64,000 bases of DNA from CAZZKE01 sp964655005 (GTDB lineage: Bacteria > Pseudomonadota > Alphaproteobacteria > Rhodospirillales > JABHCV01), in contig CAZZKE010000005.1 in assembly GCA_964655005.1 (NCBI GenBank), forward strand, positions 16,076 to 80,075, given 5' to 3'. Positions 34,976 to 44,127 of this stretch are shown here, piece by piece (the stretch's first letter is position 1; each line of letters begins with the position of its first letter). Below the pieces are notes generated by a model. That model ran no database searches. It had not been told where the DNA came from and saw nothing but the letters and a program-made list of their open reading frames with translations. A program made the translations under genes and the position numbers.

Positions 34976-35875
34976 TCAGGATCGGCTGCGGTATCGGCTT
35001 AAATCGGCGAAGACCATAATGCCGACTCCGCCTGAAATCAGGGCCAGGCCGATGATCTTGCCGCCGTCCAGCGGCTCACCCAGCGCCATGGCCGAAGCCA
35101 GCATGCCGACAACCGGAACACCCAGAGACCCAAATGCCGTACTGGTCGCCGGCAGGCTGCGCATGATGGTGGCGAAGGCCCACAGGCAAAAGGCCGATGC
35201 TATTGGCCCGTTATAGGCGACGATAAGCAGTATGGTCCCATTCATGGGGATGTTTGGCGGTCCTTCTACATACAGCGCCGCCAGAGTCAGGACCAGGCCG
35301 CCCAACAACATTTGCCAGGGCATTAGCTGCAAGGGGGAAGCGATAAATTTGTGGTGCCGGTTTTGCACGATAACCACCGCCATAGCGACTGCCGAGCCGA
35401 TCAGCATGGCGTTCCCGGCAACCAGTTTTCCGTTTGTCACATCGAAATCAGAGGGGTTGAACAAGACGCCAAGCCCGATTACGCCAAGAACTAGCCCGGC
35501 GCCCTTGGCCATGGTAACGCGTTCGCCAAGCACCAGCACGGCCATCGGCGTAACCCACAACGGGGTGGTGTAGGCAAGAATGGCCGAACGCCCGGCTTCG
35601 ACGGTGCTCAAGGCCATATGTATCAGGCCAAAGCCGACGGCGAATTGCAAAATAGCCACAAACAGCAGCGCCGGCAGGTCATTGCGGACCGGCGGCGCCA
35701 GGCGTCCCTGAAAGGCCAGCAGGGCAAACAGGAACGCCGCCCCCAGCAAAAGCCGGATAGAGGTAAACCATAGCGGCGTAATGAACTGAAGCCCGACTTT
35801 CATGATCGGCCAGTTTATCCCCCACAGGACGATGACCAGTAACAGCAGAAAATAGGCCTGGCGTTCGGTTTTCAT
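34976..35875 (-). CDS. DMT-superfamily (EamA) transporter
   Basis: From MKTERQAYFLLLLVIVLWGI the protein is 299 residues with ten predicted transmembrane segments in two EamA repeats (about 10-140 and 155-290). Family signs are WGINWPIMKVGL at the start of repeat 1 and the ending GLALISGGVGIMVFAD. The frame extends upstream to 35971, but those residues are hydrophilic and unlike the family. EamA proteins export amino acids or other metabolites; the substrate cannot be predicted. It is upstream of the J-domain gene on the same strand with a 90-base gap, and divergent from bolA. Confidence 0.9.
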   Translation of the reverse strand: MKTERQAYFLLLLVIVLWGINWPIMKVGLQFITPLWFTSIRLLLGAAFLFALLAFQGRLAPPVRNDLPALLFVAILQFAVGFGLIHMALSTVEAGRSAILAYTTPLWVTPMAVLVLGERVTMAKGAGLVLGVIGLGVLFNPSDFDVTNGKLVAGNAMLIGSAVAMAVVIVQNRHHKFIASPLQLMPWQMLLGGLVLTLAALYVEGPPNIPMNGTILLIVAYNGPIASAFCLWAFATIMRSLPATSTAFGSLGVPVVGMLASAMALGEPLDGGKIIGLALISGGVGIMVFADLSRYRSRS

Positions 35876-36031
35876 GATTAGGTGATTTTCAAGGATTGAA
35901 TATTCTACTGGAAACGCCACATTATACCGAGGGGCATCGGTAAAGACCCGTTGAGCCTTTAGTTGAGCCATTATCAGTGCCCCCTGGTACTAGGGGGTAG
36001 TATCAGGAATGGAACGAGTACTGGAAGAAAA

Positions 36032-36313
36032 ATGCGAATCGCCGCCGCTATTGAGAAAAAGCTGACCCGGGCGCTGTCACCCGAACGGCTGGAAATCATT
36101 GATGAATCCGATAAACATATCGGCCATGCCGGCGCCCGGCCCGGCGGGCAAAGCCACTTTGCCGTCGAAATCGTCGCCTCCGCCTTTGCCGGCAAAACGC
36201 GAATCGAATGCCAGCGGCTGGTCTACGGGGTGCTGGCCGAGGAAATGGCGGGCGGCATTCATGCCTTGTCTTTACGTACATTCGCCACCGACGAAACTCC
36301 GATGTCGAGGTAG
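36032..36313 (+). CDS. bolA: BolA-family protein
   Basis: The 93-residue protein matches BolA: MRIAAAIEKKLTRALSPERL, then HAGARPGGQSHFAVEIVASA, RIECQRLVYGVLAEEMAGGI and the invariant His in GGIHALSLRTFA. BolA proteins pair with monothiol glutaredoxins to handle [2Fe-2S] clusters and influence iron and stress responses. GGAAG precedes the ATG at 36032; the frame extends to 35963 without family similarity. It is divergent from the DMT gene. Confidence 0.93.
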   Translation: MRIAAAIEKKLTRALSPERLEIIDESDKHIGHAGARPGGQSHFAVEIVASAFAGKTRIECQRLVYGVLAEEMAGGIHALSLRTFATDETPMSR

Positions 36314-36427
36314 TCAGGGAAATCCTTCTCAAGCGCAATTAATTGGTATAGATTGGCCACCTCTTGGGGAATAAAGTAGGCGTTACAGCGCGTCATGGTA
36401 TATAGGGCAAGGTAAAAGGGGTGGGGT

Positions 36428-36730
36428 TTGGCCGGAAATTCACTGATTAGTAAAAATGTTACGGTTAACGGTCGCCGCACCAGTATTCGCCTGGAACAGG
36501 AAAACTGGGCGGCGCTTGAAGAAATATGCATGCGCGAAGGCATGGATTTCCATCAGTTGTGCACCCTGGTCGAGACACACCGCCACATCGCCAACCGGAC
36601 ATCCGCTATCAGGGCCTTTATTGTCAGTTATTTCCGCGCCGCCGCCACCGATTCAGGCCATGACGAGGCCGGCCACGGGATCGGGTCGATCGTGCCGTTT
36701 GAGGAAAATACTATCGGCGCGGCCAGATAA
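36428..36730 (+). CDS. Ribbon-helix-helix (RHH_4) family protein
   Basis: The 100-residue protein has the RHH_4 pattern: TSIRLEQENWAALEEICMRE, then GMDFHQLCTLVE and TSAIRAFIVSYFR. The strand 'RTSIRLEQ' followed by two helices is the DNA-binding RHH fold, so a small transcriptional regulator is likely. The start is a TTG at 36428 behind an AAAAGGGGTGGGG ribosome site; no ATG lies between it and the conserved region. Target genes are unknown. It converges on the hemerythrin gene, with six bases between the stops. Confidence 0.78.
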   Translation: MAGNSLISKNVTVNGRRTSIRLEQENWAALEEICMREGMDFHQLCTLVETHRHIANRTSAIRAFIVSYFRAAATDSGHDEAGHGIGSIVPFEENTIGAAR

Positions 36731-36735
36731 ATTTA

Positions 36736-37137
36736 TCAGGAACGCCGTTCGGCAACGAAATCCTTGAAATCCAGGTCGGTGGTGATGATGTCGTCCATGA
36801 CGAAAAACACCAGTTCCTTTTTCAGGCTTTCACGGGCCATTTCGTTGATTCCGGCCATGCCGGCGAATTGCACCAGATGTTCCATTTTCTTGCCAAGTTC
36901 CTGGTGGTGCCGGCGATGTTTGGCAACCTGGGGATAGCCCGATTTTGCCAATAACTGTTCCTCGCGGCTGAAATGGCCTTTGGCGAAGTTGATGAATTCA
37001 TAAACCCTGTTTTCGCAATTCTCGCATACGCCCTCGTCGAGCATGGCGACGATCCCGTTGACCATTTCGACCAGACGCCGGTGGTCGCGGTCCAGGCTCT
37101 CGCATTCCAGTTCAAAAGTCTTCGACAGTTTAACCAT
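36736..37137 (-). CDS. Bacteriohemerythrin-like protein with one substituted iron ligand
   Basis: Hemerythrins bind O2 at a di-iron centre. The 133-residue protein has H19 (DRDHRRL), H55 and E59 (GHFSREE), H74 and H78 (KHRRHHQE) and D121, but the His expected in the final 'HIxxxD' motif is Asp at about 116 (DDIITTD). Canonical proteins use five His, one Glu and one Asp. Asp could still bind iron, or O2 binding may be altered. GAGGTGA precedes the ATG at 37137; an upstream frame at 37158 is rejected. Two Cys (VCENCEN, residues 38 and 41) form an unusual C-x2-C. It lies between the RHH gene and the iron importer genes. Confidence 0.85.
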   Translation of the reverse strand: MVKLSKTFELECESLDRDHRRLVEMVNGIVAMLDEGVCENCENRVYEFINFAKGHFSREEQLLAKSGYPQVAKHRRHHQELGKKMEHLVQFAGMAGINEMARESLKKELVFFVMDDIITTDLDFKDFVAERRS

Positions 37138-37195
37138 AAAAATCACCTCGGGTTGCATATTCGACTATAGCCGATGTCGCCGTCTCAACGGGTCT

Positions 37196-38263
37196 TTATC
37201 GGGATTCCATGGCGTTGTCCGTTGAAGGGAAGACGAAGGCGTATTCGGGATCGATCCGCGCCGTCAGGCTTTTTTTCAGCTCCACCTCGAAGGTGCGGTG
37301 AATGCGTACGTACAATTCTTTATGGCTGCTCCCTGGAATGCCGACCCGGACGATATTGTCATGGCCCAGCAGATGGCTGGAGGTAACTTCAACCCGGGCC
37401 CCCCGATCGGCGCCGTCACTTTCCAGGATCACCCCTTCGGGGCGGATCAGCACCTGGACCCGGGCGCCATTATCAAGCGCCGTGGCGACCGCTCCCAGCG
37501 GCGTTTCAACCTGCCCGTTGCGGACGGTGCCCTCGAAGCGGTTCATCATGCCGAACAGTCCGGCCACGAACTGGTGGTTGGGATGGTAATAGATTTCGTG
37601 CGGGCGTCCGGCCTGCAATATGCGTCCGTTGGCGCCGATGATCTTGATCCGGTCAGCCATGAACATGGCCTCTTCCGGGTCGTGGGTAACCATCAGGGTG
37701 GCGACGCCGCTTTGTTTGAGCACGCCAAGGCTCTGTTCCCGGATCATCTGGCGCAAATTGGTGTCCAGGCCGGAAAATGGCTCGTCCAGCAGCAGCAATT
37801 TCGGTTCCGGGGCCAGGGCGCGGGCCAGGGCGACCCGTTGCTGCTGGCCACCCGAAAGCATGTGCGGGTATTTGTCGGCCTGGGCGGTCATGCCGACCTG
37901 GTCAAGGATGTCGAGCGCCCGCTTTTTCGCCGCGTCGGCGGCCATGGCGAACAACCCGAAGGTGACGTTATCGATCACGCTTAAATGCGGAAACAGGGCG
38001 TAGTCCTGAAACATCAGGCCGACGTGGCGGCGTTCCGGCGGCACATGGGTTTCGGCGTCGGCGACGGTTACGTCATCGATGGCGATGGTTCCCGCCTGTA
38101 CTCTTTCAAGGCCGGCCGACAGCCGCAGCAACGTCGATTTGCCACAGCCCGAAGGCCCCAGCAGGCAGACCACTTCACCGGCCGGAACAATCAGGCCGAC
38201 GTTGTCCAGAACCTGATTGTCGCCATAGCGATGGCTTAGTCCGAATATATGAAGCCCCTTCAT
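37196..38263 (-). CDS. fbpC: Ferric iron ABC transporter ATPase
   Basis: The 355-residue ATPase has Walker A GPSGCGKSTLLR, signature LSGGQQQRVALARAL and Walker B LLLLDEPFSGLD, plus a C-terminal regulatory region of about 120 residues. It overlaps fbpB by four bases (ATGA) and is the last gene of the fbpA-fbpB-fbpC operon. Gene order and the Fur-box leader support Fe3+ import, as opposed to sulphate or polyamine import. No second regulatory signal is visible. Confidence 0.93.
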   Translation of the reverse strand: MKGLHIFGLSHRYGDNQVLDNVGLIVPAGEVVCLLGPSGCGKSTLLRLSAGLERVQAGTIAIDDVTVADAETHVPPERRHVGLMFQDYALFPHLSVIDNVTFGLFAMAADAAKKRALDILDQVGMTAQADKYPHMLSGGQQQRVALARALAPEPKLLLLDEPFSGLDTNLRQMIREQSLGVLKQSGVATLMVTHDPEEAMFMADRIKIIGANGRILQAGRPHEIYYHPNHQFVAGLFGMMNRFEGTVRNGQVETPLGAVATALDNGARVQVLIRPEGVILESDGADRGARVEVTSSHLLGHDNIVRVGIPGSSHKELYVRIHRTFEVELKKSLTARIDPEYAFVFPSTDNAMESR

Positions 38264-39957
38264 CCGGCCCGCCCTTTCGCATATCCCGGCCTGGCCCGGG
38301 TGATCGCCAGGCTCAGGATGATAACCGGCAGTATACCGAAAGCGACGATCGACAGCGCCGCCGGCGAGGCCTCGCCCAGTTGTTCGTCGGAAGCATATTC
38401 ATGCACGAACGTCGCCAGGGTATGAAAATTGAAGGGCCGCAGGATCACCGTCAACGGTAATTCCTTCATGCCATCGACGAATATCATCATGGCGGCGGTC
38501 AGCACACTGGCCCGGATCAGCGGCAGGTGAACATGCCTTAGAGTGCCCAGCGGGCCCCGGCCCAGGCTGCGGGATGCGCCGTCCATGCCGGGGGTTATCT
38601 TGCCCAGGCTGGCCTCGATACTGCCGAAGGAAATCGCCAGGAAACGGACCAGATAGCCAAACGTCAGGGCGGCGATGGTGCCGCTAAGCATCAGTCCGGT
38701 GGAAACGCCGAAATTCGTTCGCATGAAACCGTCGATGCCGTTGTCGATGGTTCCCAGGCTGACCAGTACGCCAATGGCCAGTACCGAGCCCGGCACCGCG
38801 TAGCCCAGACTGGCCAGGCGGACCATCGCCTTGAGTGCCCTGCCACCGTGCAGGCGCAGTCCATAGGCCATGAAAATGCCGATGCCGACGGCTAGCCCGG
38901 CGGCCAGCGACGACAGCATCAGGCTGTTAAACGCATAGCCGAGAAAATCACTGTTTACGGCGGTTTCGAAATAAATAAATGAATATCCGCCAAGCACGGC
39001 GGCCGGCAATACGAAACCCAGCAGAACCGGGGCGGCACATGCCGCGGTAGCCAGAAACCCCCTGATCCCCACCAGCGGATAACCGGGCAGGGCGGTATAC
39101 TTGGCGGTTGTCGAGTGATATTTTTTGTTGCGCCTGGCGAAGCGTTCGGCAAGCACCAGGGCGACCACGAAAAGCAGCAACGTGACGGCCAGTTGCGCCG
39201 CCCCGGAAACGTTGTTCATGTTCAGCCAGACATCGTAAATGCCAAGGGTGAAGGTGCTGACTGCGAAAAAATCAACGGTGCCGAAATCGTTCAGAACTTC
39301 CATCAGGACCAGCGAAACGCCGATAATAATTGCCGGCCTGGCCAACGGTATGGCGACCGAAAAAAAACTTCGGTACGGGCCGCGACCAAGGACCCGGCTG
39401 GCCTCCAGTACACAGACCGATTGTTCCATAAAAGCGGCGCGGGACAGCAAGTAGACATAGGGATAAAGCACCAGGGTCATCATCGAAACAGCGCCGCCGA
39501 GCGAGCGGATTTCCGGGAACCAGTAGTCCCGTTTGGTGGCGAAGCCGAAGGTCTCGCGCAATAGCGCCTGAACCGGACCGGCGTATTCGAAAATGTCGGT
39601 ATAGATATAGGCGATGATGTAGGCCGGCATGGCCATGGGCAGCAGCAGGGCCCATTCGAACAGGGCCTTGCCCGGAAACCGGCACATGCTGACCAGCCAG
39701 GCGGTGCCGACGCCGATTACCGTCGTTCCCAACCCGACGCCGGTCATCAGCAGCAATGTGGTGCCGATATAAAGCGGCAGAACCGTCGAGGCCAGGTGGC
39801 CCCAGATATTATCGCCGGGAGTGAGGGCGATGAAAATAACCGCGAAAATAGGCATGGAAACCAGGGCGGTGATGGCGACGGCACCCATGGTCCAGCCATT
39901 TAGCCAGGGCCGATGGTTCTTCCTGGCTGTTTGTGTCGCCGTCGCCGGTGCGGTCAT
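38260..39957 (-). CDS. fbpB: Ferric iron ABC transporter permease, fused two-domain type
   Basis: The 565-residue protein has about twelve transmembrane segments and two EAA loops, EASRVLGRGPYRSFFSVAIP in the first half and DGASRSLGRGPLGTLRHVHL in the second, as expected for FbpB/SfuB permeases that combine both membrane halves. ATG at 39957 is used; the annotated frame one codon earlier is TTG. It begins eight bases after the fbpA stop and overlaps fbpC. It moves Fe3+ delivered by FbpA across the inner membrane. Confidence 0.94.
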   Translation of the reverse strand: MTAPATATQTARKNHRPWLNGWTMGAVAITALVSMPIFAVIFIALTPGDNIWGHLASTVLPLYIGTTLLLMTGVGLGTTVIGVGTAWLVSMCRFPGKALFEWALLLPMAMPAYIIAYIYTDIFEYAGPVQALLRETFGFATKRDYWFPEIRSLGGAVSMMTLVLYPYVYLLSRAAFMEQSVCVLEASRVLGRGPYRSFFSVAIPLARPAIIIGVSLVLMEVLNDFGTVDFFAVSTFTLGIYDVWLNMNNVSGAAQLAVTLLLFVVALVLAERFARRNKKYHSTTAKYTALPGYPLVGIRGFLATAACAAPVLLGFVLPAAVLGGYSFIYFETAVNSDFLGYAFNSLMLSSLAAGLAVGIGIFMAYGLRLHGGRALKAMVRLASLGYAVPGSVLAIGVLVSLGTIDNGIDGFMRTNFGVSTGLMLSGTIAALTFGYLVRFLAISFGSIEASLGKITPGMDGASRSLGRGPLGTLRHVHLPLIRASVLTAAMMIFVDGMKELPLTVILRPFNFHTLATFVHEYASDEQLGEASPAALSIVAFGILPVIILSLAITRARPGYAKGRAG

Positions 39958-39965
39958 CAAAGTAC

Positions 39966-41027
39966 CTAATTATCGAAGCGGACCCGGTCCATTATCCGGG
40001 TCGCTAAAACCCGTTGCTCCGCGACTTTGGACAGGAAGACCCGGTCGGCCTTGAAGGCGCCCCAGGAGGCAACCAAGGGATGCAGCGCGACGCCCGGCTT
40101 GACCGGATATTCGAAGTTATTCTCGGCATAGATTTTCTGCGCCCTGTCACCGACCAGGAATTCAATCAGCTTGATGGCGGCCGCCCTGTTTGTCGAGCTT
40201 TTCGTAACGCCGGCGCCGCTGATGTTTATATGGGTGCCGCGTCCTTCCTGATTGGGGAAAATAATACGTACCGATTCGGCCCATTTTTTCTGTTCCGGAT
40301 TTTTCTCGTTGGTCGCCATCTTGCCCATGTAATAGGTATTGCCCAGCGCCACATCGCATTCGCCCTGATAGATCGCCTTGACCTGCGCCCGGTCGTTGCC
40401 CTGGGGCTTGCGGGCAAGATTGTTCCTGACCCCCCTGGCCCAGGCCTCGGCGGCTTTTTCCCCCTTGGCGGCGATTATCGAAGCAAGCAGCGAGACATTG
40501 TACACATGCTTGCCCGAACGGGAGCAGACGCGCCCCTTCATGCGCGGCGCGGCCAGATCTTCGTAGGTCCTCACCTCGCCCGGCTTGACCCGGTTCTTGT
40601 CGGCGAAAATTACCCGCGCCCGCGTGGTCAGGCCATACCACAGCCCATCCGGGTGCCGCAGGTAGGCCGGAACGGCGGTCGTCAGGACCGGGGATTGCAC
40701 CGGCTGCATAAGGCCGGCCTTGACCAGATTGTTCAGGTTGCCGATATCGGTCGTCAGCACCACATCGACCGGGCTGTTGCGGCCTTCCGCCTTCAGCCGT
40801 TCGAGCATCCCCTTTTTCAGGTAAACCATGTTGACCTTGATTCCGGTCTCTTCGGTAAAAGCATCCAGCAGCGGCCTGATCAAAAACGGTTGACGGGCCG
40901 AATACAGGTTGACTTCGGCGGCCCTTGCCGGGGCGGCGATGGATAACAGCGACCCGGCGATCGCCCCGGCCAGCAGAAATCTTGCCGATATTCTGATTTT
41001 TTGCAAAAGACTTACTCCAAGGAACAT
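39966..41027 (-). CDS. fbpA: Periplasmic ferric iron-binding protein
   Basis: The receptor of the Fe3+ importer. From ATG 41027 it has 353 residues with signal peptide features (KIRISARFLLAGAIAGSLLS) and probable cleavage after APARA. The mature start AEVNLYSARQPFLIRPLLDA is typical of FbpA/FutA proteins, and the paired tyrosines of the iron site lie in LGNTYYMGKM. The longer frame to 41102 would translate through the Fur box, so the shorter start is chosen. Expression is expected to rise under iron limitation through that site, 15-33 bases upstream of the ATG. Confidence 0.94.
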   Translation of the reverse strand: MFLGVSLLQKIRISARFLLAGAIAGSLLSIAAPARAAEVNLYSARQPFLIRPLLDAFTEETGIKVNMVYLKKGMLERLKAEGRNSPVDVVLTTDIGNLNNLVKAGLMQPVQSPVLTTAVPAYLRHPDGLWYGLTTRARVIFADKNRVKPGEVRTYEDLAAPRMKGRVCSRSGKHVYNVSLLASIIAAKGEKAAEAWARGVRNNLARKPQGNDRAQVKAIYQGECDVALGNTYYMGKMATNEKNPEQKKWAESVRIIFPNQEGRGTHINISGAGVTKSSTNRAAAIKLIEFLVGDRAQKIYAENNFEYPVKPGVALHPLVASWGAFKADRVFLSKVAEQRVLATRIMDRVRFDN

Positions 41028-41041
41028 GATTGTTTTATCAT

Positions 41042-41060
41042 GCAAATGATAATCGTTATC
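41042..41060. promoter_or_regulatory. Fur box upstream of fbpABC
   Basis: The 19 bases GCAAATGATAATCGTTATC match the classical Fur consensus GATAATGATAATCATTATC at 16 of 19 positions and keep its palindromic core (GATAATcgTTATC). It lies 15-33 bases before the fbpA start, where bound Fe2+-Fur would cover the promoter or transcription start. A canonical Fur box points to a lineage that still uses Fur for iron instead of only Irr/RirA. Confidence 0.88.
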
Positions 41061-41126
41061 AACTACGATGTGGAAATTATCTGTAATCACCATACGAGTC
41101 AACGGAAAATTTACCGGGGAGGAGAA

Positions 41127-41684
41127 CTATACCGGCTTCGGTTTGTGGAATTGCGGCCAGTCGCGGGCGACGATGGGGCCATCGCAGGCCAAGGCGTGGC
41201 AAGTGTCCAGCAGGGCCGGCTTGCCGCCTGACTGGTCCGCCGACTGGCGCCTTTGCCGGGCCGGTACAATGGTTTGCCAGGCGGTTACCGCGAGCGGCCC
41301 CAGCAGCATGTCGCTAAGGTGGGTGCAGCCGCTGGTGGTGCCGAAAATCTCGATAACCTGGCGCCGCCAGCCCGGTTTGATGGAAGCCCCGATCAGCCCT
41401 TTTAACGCCGGGATAACGTCGCCGCAGATATTATACGGGGCGTTTTCGGTAACCGCCTCGATATCGTGAACCATAAGCTTGTCATCGACGGTCAGGCGCA
41501 ACAGCATCCGGTGAATGGGCTCGCCGTCGTTAATCCTGCCCCGGTCCTTGTTGTCGAAGGAATAGGTCTTGGTGTCGATCATTTCCCCTTCGATATCCCA
41601 CAGGCCGTCGTCACGACGATAACCCTGGCAGTGGATCCGGCGGGTGTGGATATGAAGGCGCGGAACGGGAGCGGGCAGGGCCAT
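41127..41684 (-). CDS. DUF2889 family protein
   Basis: The 185-residue protein matches DUF2889 by the pattern RLHIHTRRIHCQGYRRDDGL, WDIEGEMIDTKTYSF, NDGEPIHRMLLRLTVD and GCTHLSDMLLG. The conserved GCTH near the C-terminal third suggests metal binding. The function is unknown. It lies upstream of the Fur box on the same strand as fbpABC and 80 bases downstream of corC, so it may be the last gene of the aroK-aroB-corC unit or stand alone. Confidence 0.87.
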   Translation of the reverse strand: MALPAPVPRLHIHTRRIHCQGYRRDDGLWDIEGEMIDTKTYSFDNKDRGRINDGEPIHRMLLRLTVDDKLMVHDIEAVTENAPYNICGDVIPALKGLIGASIKPGWRRQVIEIFGTTSGCTHLSDMLLGPLAVTAWQTIVPARQRRQSADQSGGKPALLDTCHALACDGPIVARDWPQFHKPKPV

Positions 41685-41765
41685 ATGTCAGGCCCCGCAG
41701 CGGTTGCTGAAAATATCGATCATCGTAATGTATCCGGGTACGAAAAAATGCCGCATGTTTTCCCC

Positions 41766-43010
41766 CTACGGGGTGATTTTAATCGACGTAATCTGTTGCC
41801 GCTGCCGGTGCAGAATCTCGAACTTCAGTCCGTGAAACTTGAAAATCTGCCCCTGTTCCGGAAGGCGTCTGGATTCATGCAGGATCAGGCCGGCGATGGT
41901 CGCCGCTTCGTCGTCGGGCAAACCCCAGCCGAACTCCCGGTTAAGGTCGCGGATGGTGACGCTGCCCTGGGCGGTAAAGCTGCCATCGCCGTTGGTCACG
42001 ACACCGGGAAAGGAATCGTCATGTTCATCGCTGATTTCGCCGACAATTTCTTCCAGGATATCTTCCAGCGTGACAATTCCCATCAGGCTGCCGTATTCAT
42101 CGACCATCAGGGCGAAATGTTCCTGGCGCTGGCGAAACGCCTGCAACTGGTCCAGTAAGTTTGTCTGTTCGGGGATGAACCATGGTTTCGCCGCCAGTTC
42201 GACCACGTTCAGCGTTTCCCCTTCCTTTTGCGCCCTGACCGCCCGCAACAGCGCCTTGGCGTGCAGCACGCCGACAATATTTTCCGGTTCTTCGAGCCAC
42301 AGCGGTATCCGGGTGTAGGGACTGGCGAGGACCTCTTCAACCACCTTTTCCGGCGGTTGGCCGGCATCGATCATGGTAACGTCCTTGCGGTGAATTAGAA
42401 TTTCTCCGACCTGGACTTCCGCCAGGTCGAGAACACTGCGCAGCATGGCCCGTTCGTGATCGATGGCGCGGTCCCGGTCGCTATGCAAATCGATGGCGCC
42501 GCGCAATTCCTCGGCGCTCGAAAAAAAGGCCTCGCCGGCCCGGTAATTGACCCCGAAAATCTTCAAAAACCCGCGAACCAGAAAATTGATTACGCCGGTC
42601 ACCGGCGACATGGCGACGACCATGACATTGACCAGCGGGGCTATCAAAAGCGACATTTGGTCGGCATTGCGAATGGCGTAGGTTTTGGGCAGGATTTCCG
42701 AAAAAATCAACACCAGCAGAGTCATTATCACGGTCGCATAGACGACCCCGGCATCGCCGGCGAGTGAGATCATAATGCTGGTGGCCAGGGCCGAAGCCAG
42801 GATGTTAACCAGATTATTGCCCAGCAAAATAGTACTGATAAGGCGCTCGCGATTGTCCAGCAGACGGTTGACCCTGCCGGCGCCGGCCTCGCCGTTTTGT
42901 TCAAGTTGATGCATCAGGGGCCGCGAGGTCGCCGTCAGGGCGGTCTCCGAACCGGAAAAAAAAGCCGACAGCAGCAGCAATATGAAAATAGCGATAAGGG
43001 TGACCAGCAT
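41766..43010 (-). CDS. CorC/HlyC (CNNM-type) transporter protein with CBS domains
   Basis: The 414-residue protein has an N-terminal DUF21/CNNM membrane domain of three to four helices (about 1-190, with SAFFSGSETALTATSRPLMH), two CBS domains (about 200-325, with MIDAGQPPEKVVEEVLASPY and LMVDEYGSLMGIVTLEDILE) and a C-terminal CorC_HlyC domain. Family members are linked to Mg2+ or Co2+ efflux; haemolysin activity is an old misnomer. It starts one base after the aroB stop. Confidence 0.93.
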   Translation of the reverse strand: MLVTLIAIFILLLLSAFFSGSETALTATSRPLMHQLEQNGEAGAGRVNRLLDNRERLISTILLGNNLVNILASALATSIMISLAGDAGVVYATVIMTLLVLIFSEILPKTYAIRNADQMSLLIAPLVNVMVVAMSPVTGVINFLVRGFLKIFGVNYRAGEAFFSSAEELRGAIDLHSDRDRAIDHERAMLRSVLDLAEVQVGEILIHRKDVTMIDAGQPPEKVVEEVLASPYTRIPLWLEEPENIVGVLHAKALLRAVRAQKEGETLNVVELAAKPWFIPEQTNLLDQLQAFRQRQEHFALMVDEYGSLMGIVTLEDILEEIVGEISDEHDDSFPGVVTNGDGSFTAQGSVTIRDLNREFGWGLPDDEAATIAGLILHESRRLPEQGQIFKFHGLKFEILHRQRQQITSIKITP

Positions 43011-43011
43011 G

Positions 43012-44127
43012 TCAGATACTATCCATCAGAAAGCGGTTCAGATCTTCGATTTTGACGTCGTGTGAAATAAAAGCCCTGCCGATGCCCCGCGCCAGGATAA
43101 ACACCATGGCGCCGTCCCGGGTTTTCTTGTCCAGGCTCATATGATTGATCAGTCGTGCGGCGGTCCATGATGGGGTGCGCACTCCGTTCAGGTCGACCGG
43201 TAGGCCGACGCTCAGCAAATGCTCGCGCAGACGCCGGCCATCGGCTTCCGGGCAAAGCCCCATCCGCGCCGAGAAATCAAACGCCATGACCATGCCGATG
43301 GCCACCGCTTCGCCATGTGAAAGGTCATCGCCGTAACCGGTTTCGGCTTCCAGGGCGTGGCCGAATGTATGACCCAGGTTAAGCAGGGCGCGACGCCCGT
43401 GTTCGCGTTCATCCGTGCCGACAATGGCCGCCTTGGCCCGGCAACTTGTCAACACGGCGTTTCGCTGCAAGGCCCGGTCGCCATCAATCAGCGCCGCGCC
43501 ATTGATTTCAAGCCAGTCGAAAAAAGCGGGGTCGTCGATCAGGCCGTATTTGACAATTTCGGCGTAGCCCGCCAGCAGTTGCCGGCGGGGCAGGGTATCC
43601 AGACAGGCAAGATCGGCCAGCACCAGGCGTGGCTGATGGAAGGCGCCGATCAGGTTTTTGCCGAAGGACGAGTTGATGCCGGTCTTGCCGCCGACCGAAC
43701 TGTCGACCTGGGCCAGCAGGGTGGTCGGCAACTGGATGAATTCCAGCCCGCGCATGGTGATCGCGGCGGCGAATCCGGCCAGATCGCCGACCACCCCGCC
43801 ACCGAGCGCGATCAGCATGGTCGAGCGATCGACGGCGGTCGCGAACAATTGCCCGGTCAGGTCCTGAAGATGATCGAAATCCTTGCTCGCCTCACCCGCC
43901 GGCACGACTACGGAGGCAACCTTGATGGCGGATTTTTCCAGTGAGGCGGCGAGCCCGTCCAGATACAGCGGGGCTACCTTGTCGTCGCTGATGATGATCG
44001 CCCGTTTGCCCGCCATTTGTGGCGCGATGTACTCTCCCGCCGTCGCCAGCAATCCCTCGCCGATGACGATGTCGTAGGATTTGGGGCCTAAATCAAGCTT
44101 CAGGAATTTTGTTTCCGCCGCACTCAT
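43012..44127 (-). CDS. aroB: 3-dehydroquinate synthase
   Basis: AroB converts DAHP to 3-dehydroquinate, the second step of the shikimate pathway, using NAD+ and Zn2+. The 371-residue length is normal. Signature stretches are ALGGGVVGDLAGFAAAITMR, LPTTLLAQVDSSVGGKTGIN, KYGLIDDPAFFDWLE and LNLGHTFGHALEAETGY, which contains zinc-site histidines. Its ATG overlaps the aroK stop by four bases, the classical aroKB pair. Confidence 0.97.
   Translation of the reverse strand: MSAAETKFLKLDLGPKSYDIVIGEGLLATAGEYIAPQMAGKRAIIISDDKVAPLYLDGLAASLEKSAIKVASVVVPAGEASKDFDHLQDLTGQLFATAVDRSTMLIALGGGVVGDLAGFAAAITMRGLEFIQLPTTLLAQVDSSVGGKTGINSSFGKNLIGAFHQPRLVLADLACLDTLPRRQLLAGYAEIVKYGLIDDPAFFDWLEINGAALIDGDRALQRNAVLTSCRAKAAIVGTDEREHGRRALLNLGHTFGHALEAETGYGDDLSHGEAVAIGMVMAFDFSARMGLCPEADGRRLREHLLSVGLPVDLNGVRTPSWTAARLINHMSLDKKTRDGAMVFILARGIGRAFISHDVKIEDLNRFLMDSI

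Noticed and set aside
36259..36543. A 94-codon minus-strand frame between bolA and the RHH gene
   Set aside because: It overlaps both supported genes, has no ribosome site, and resembles no family.
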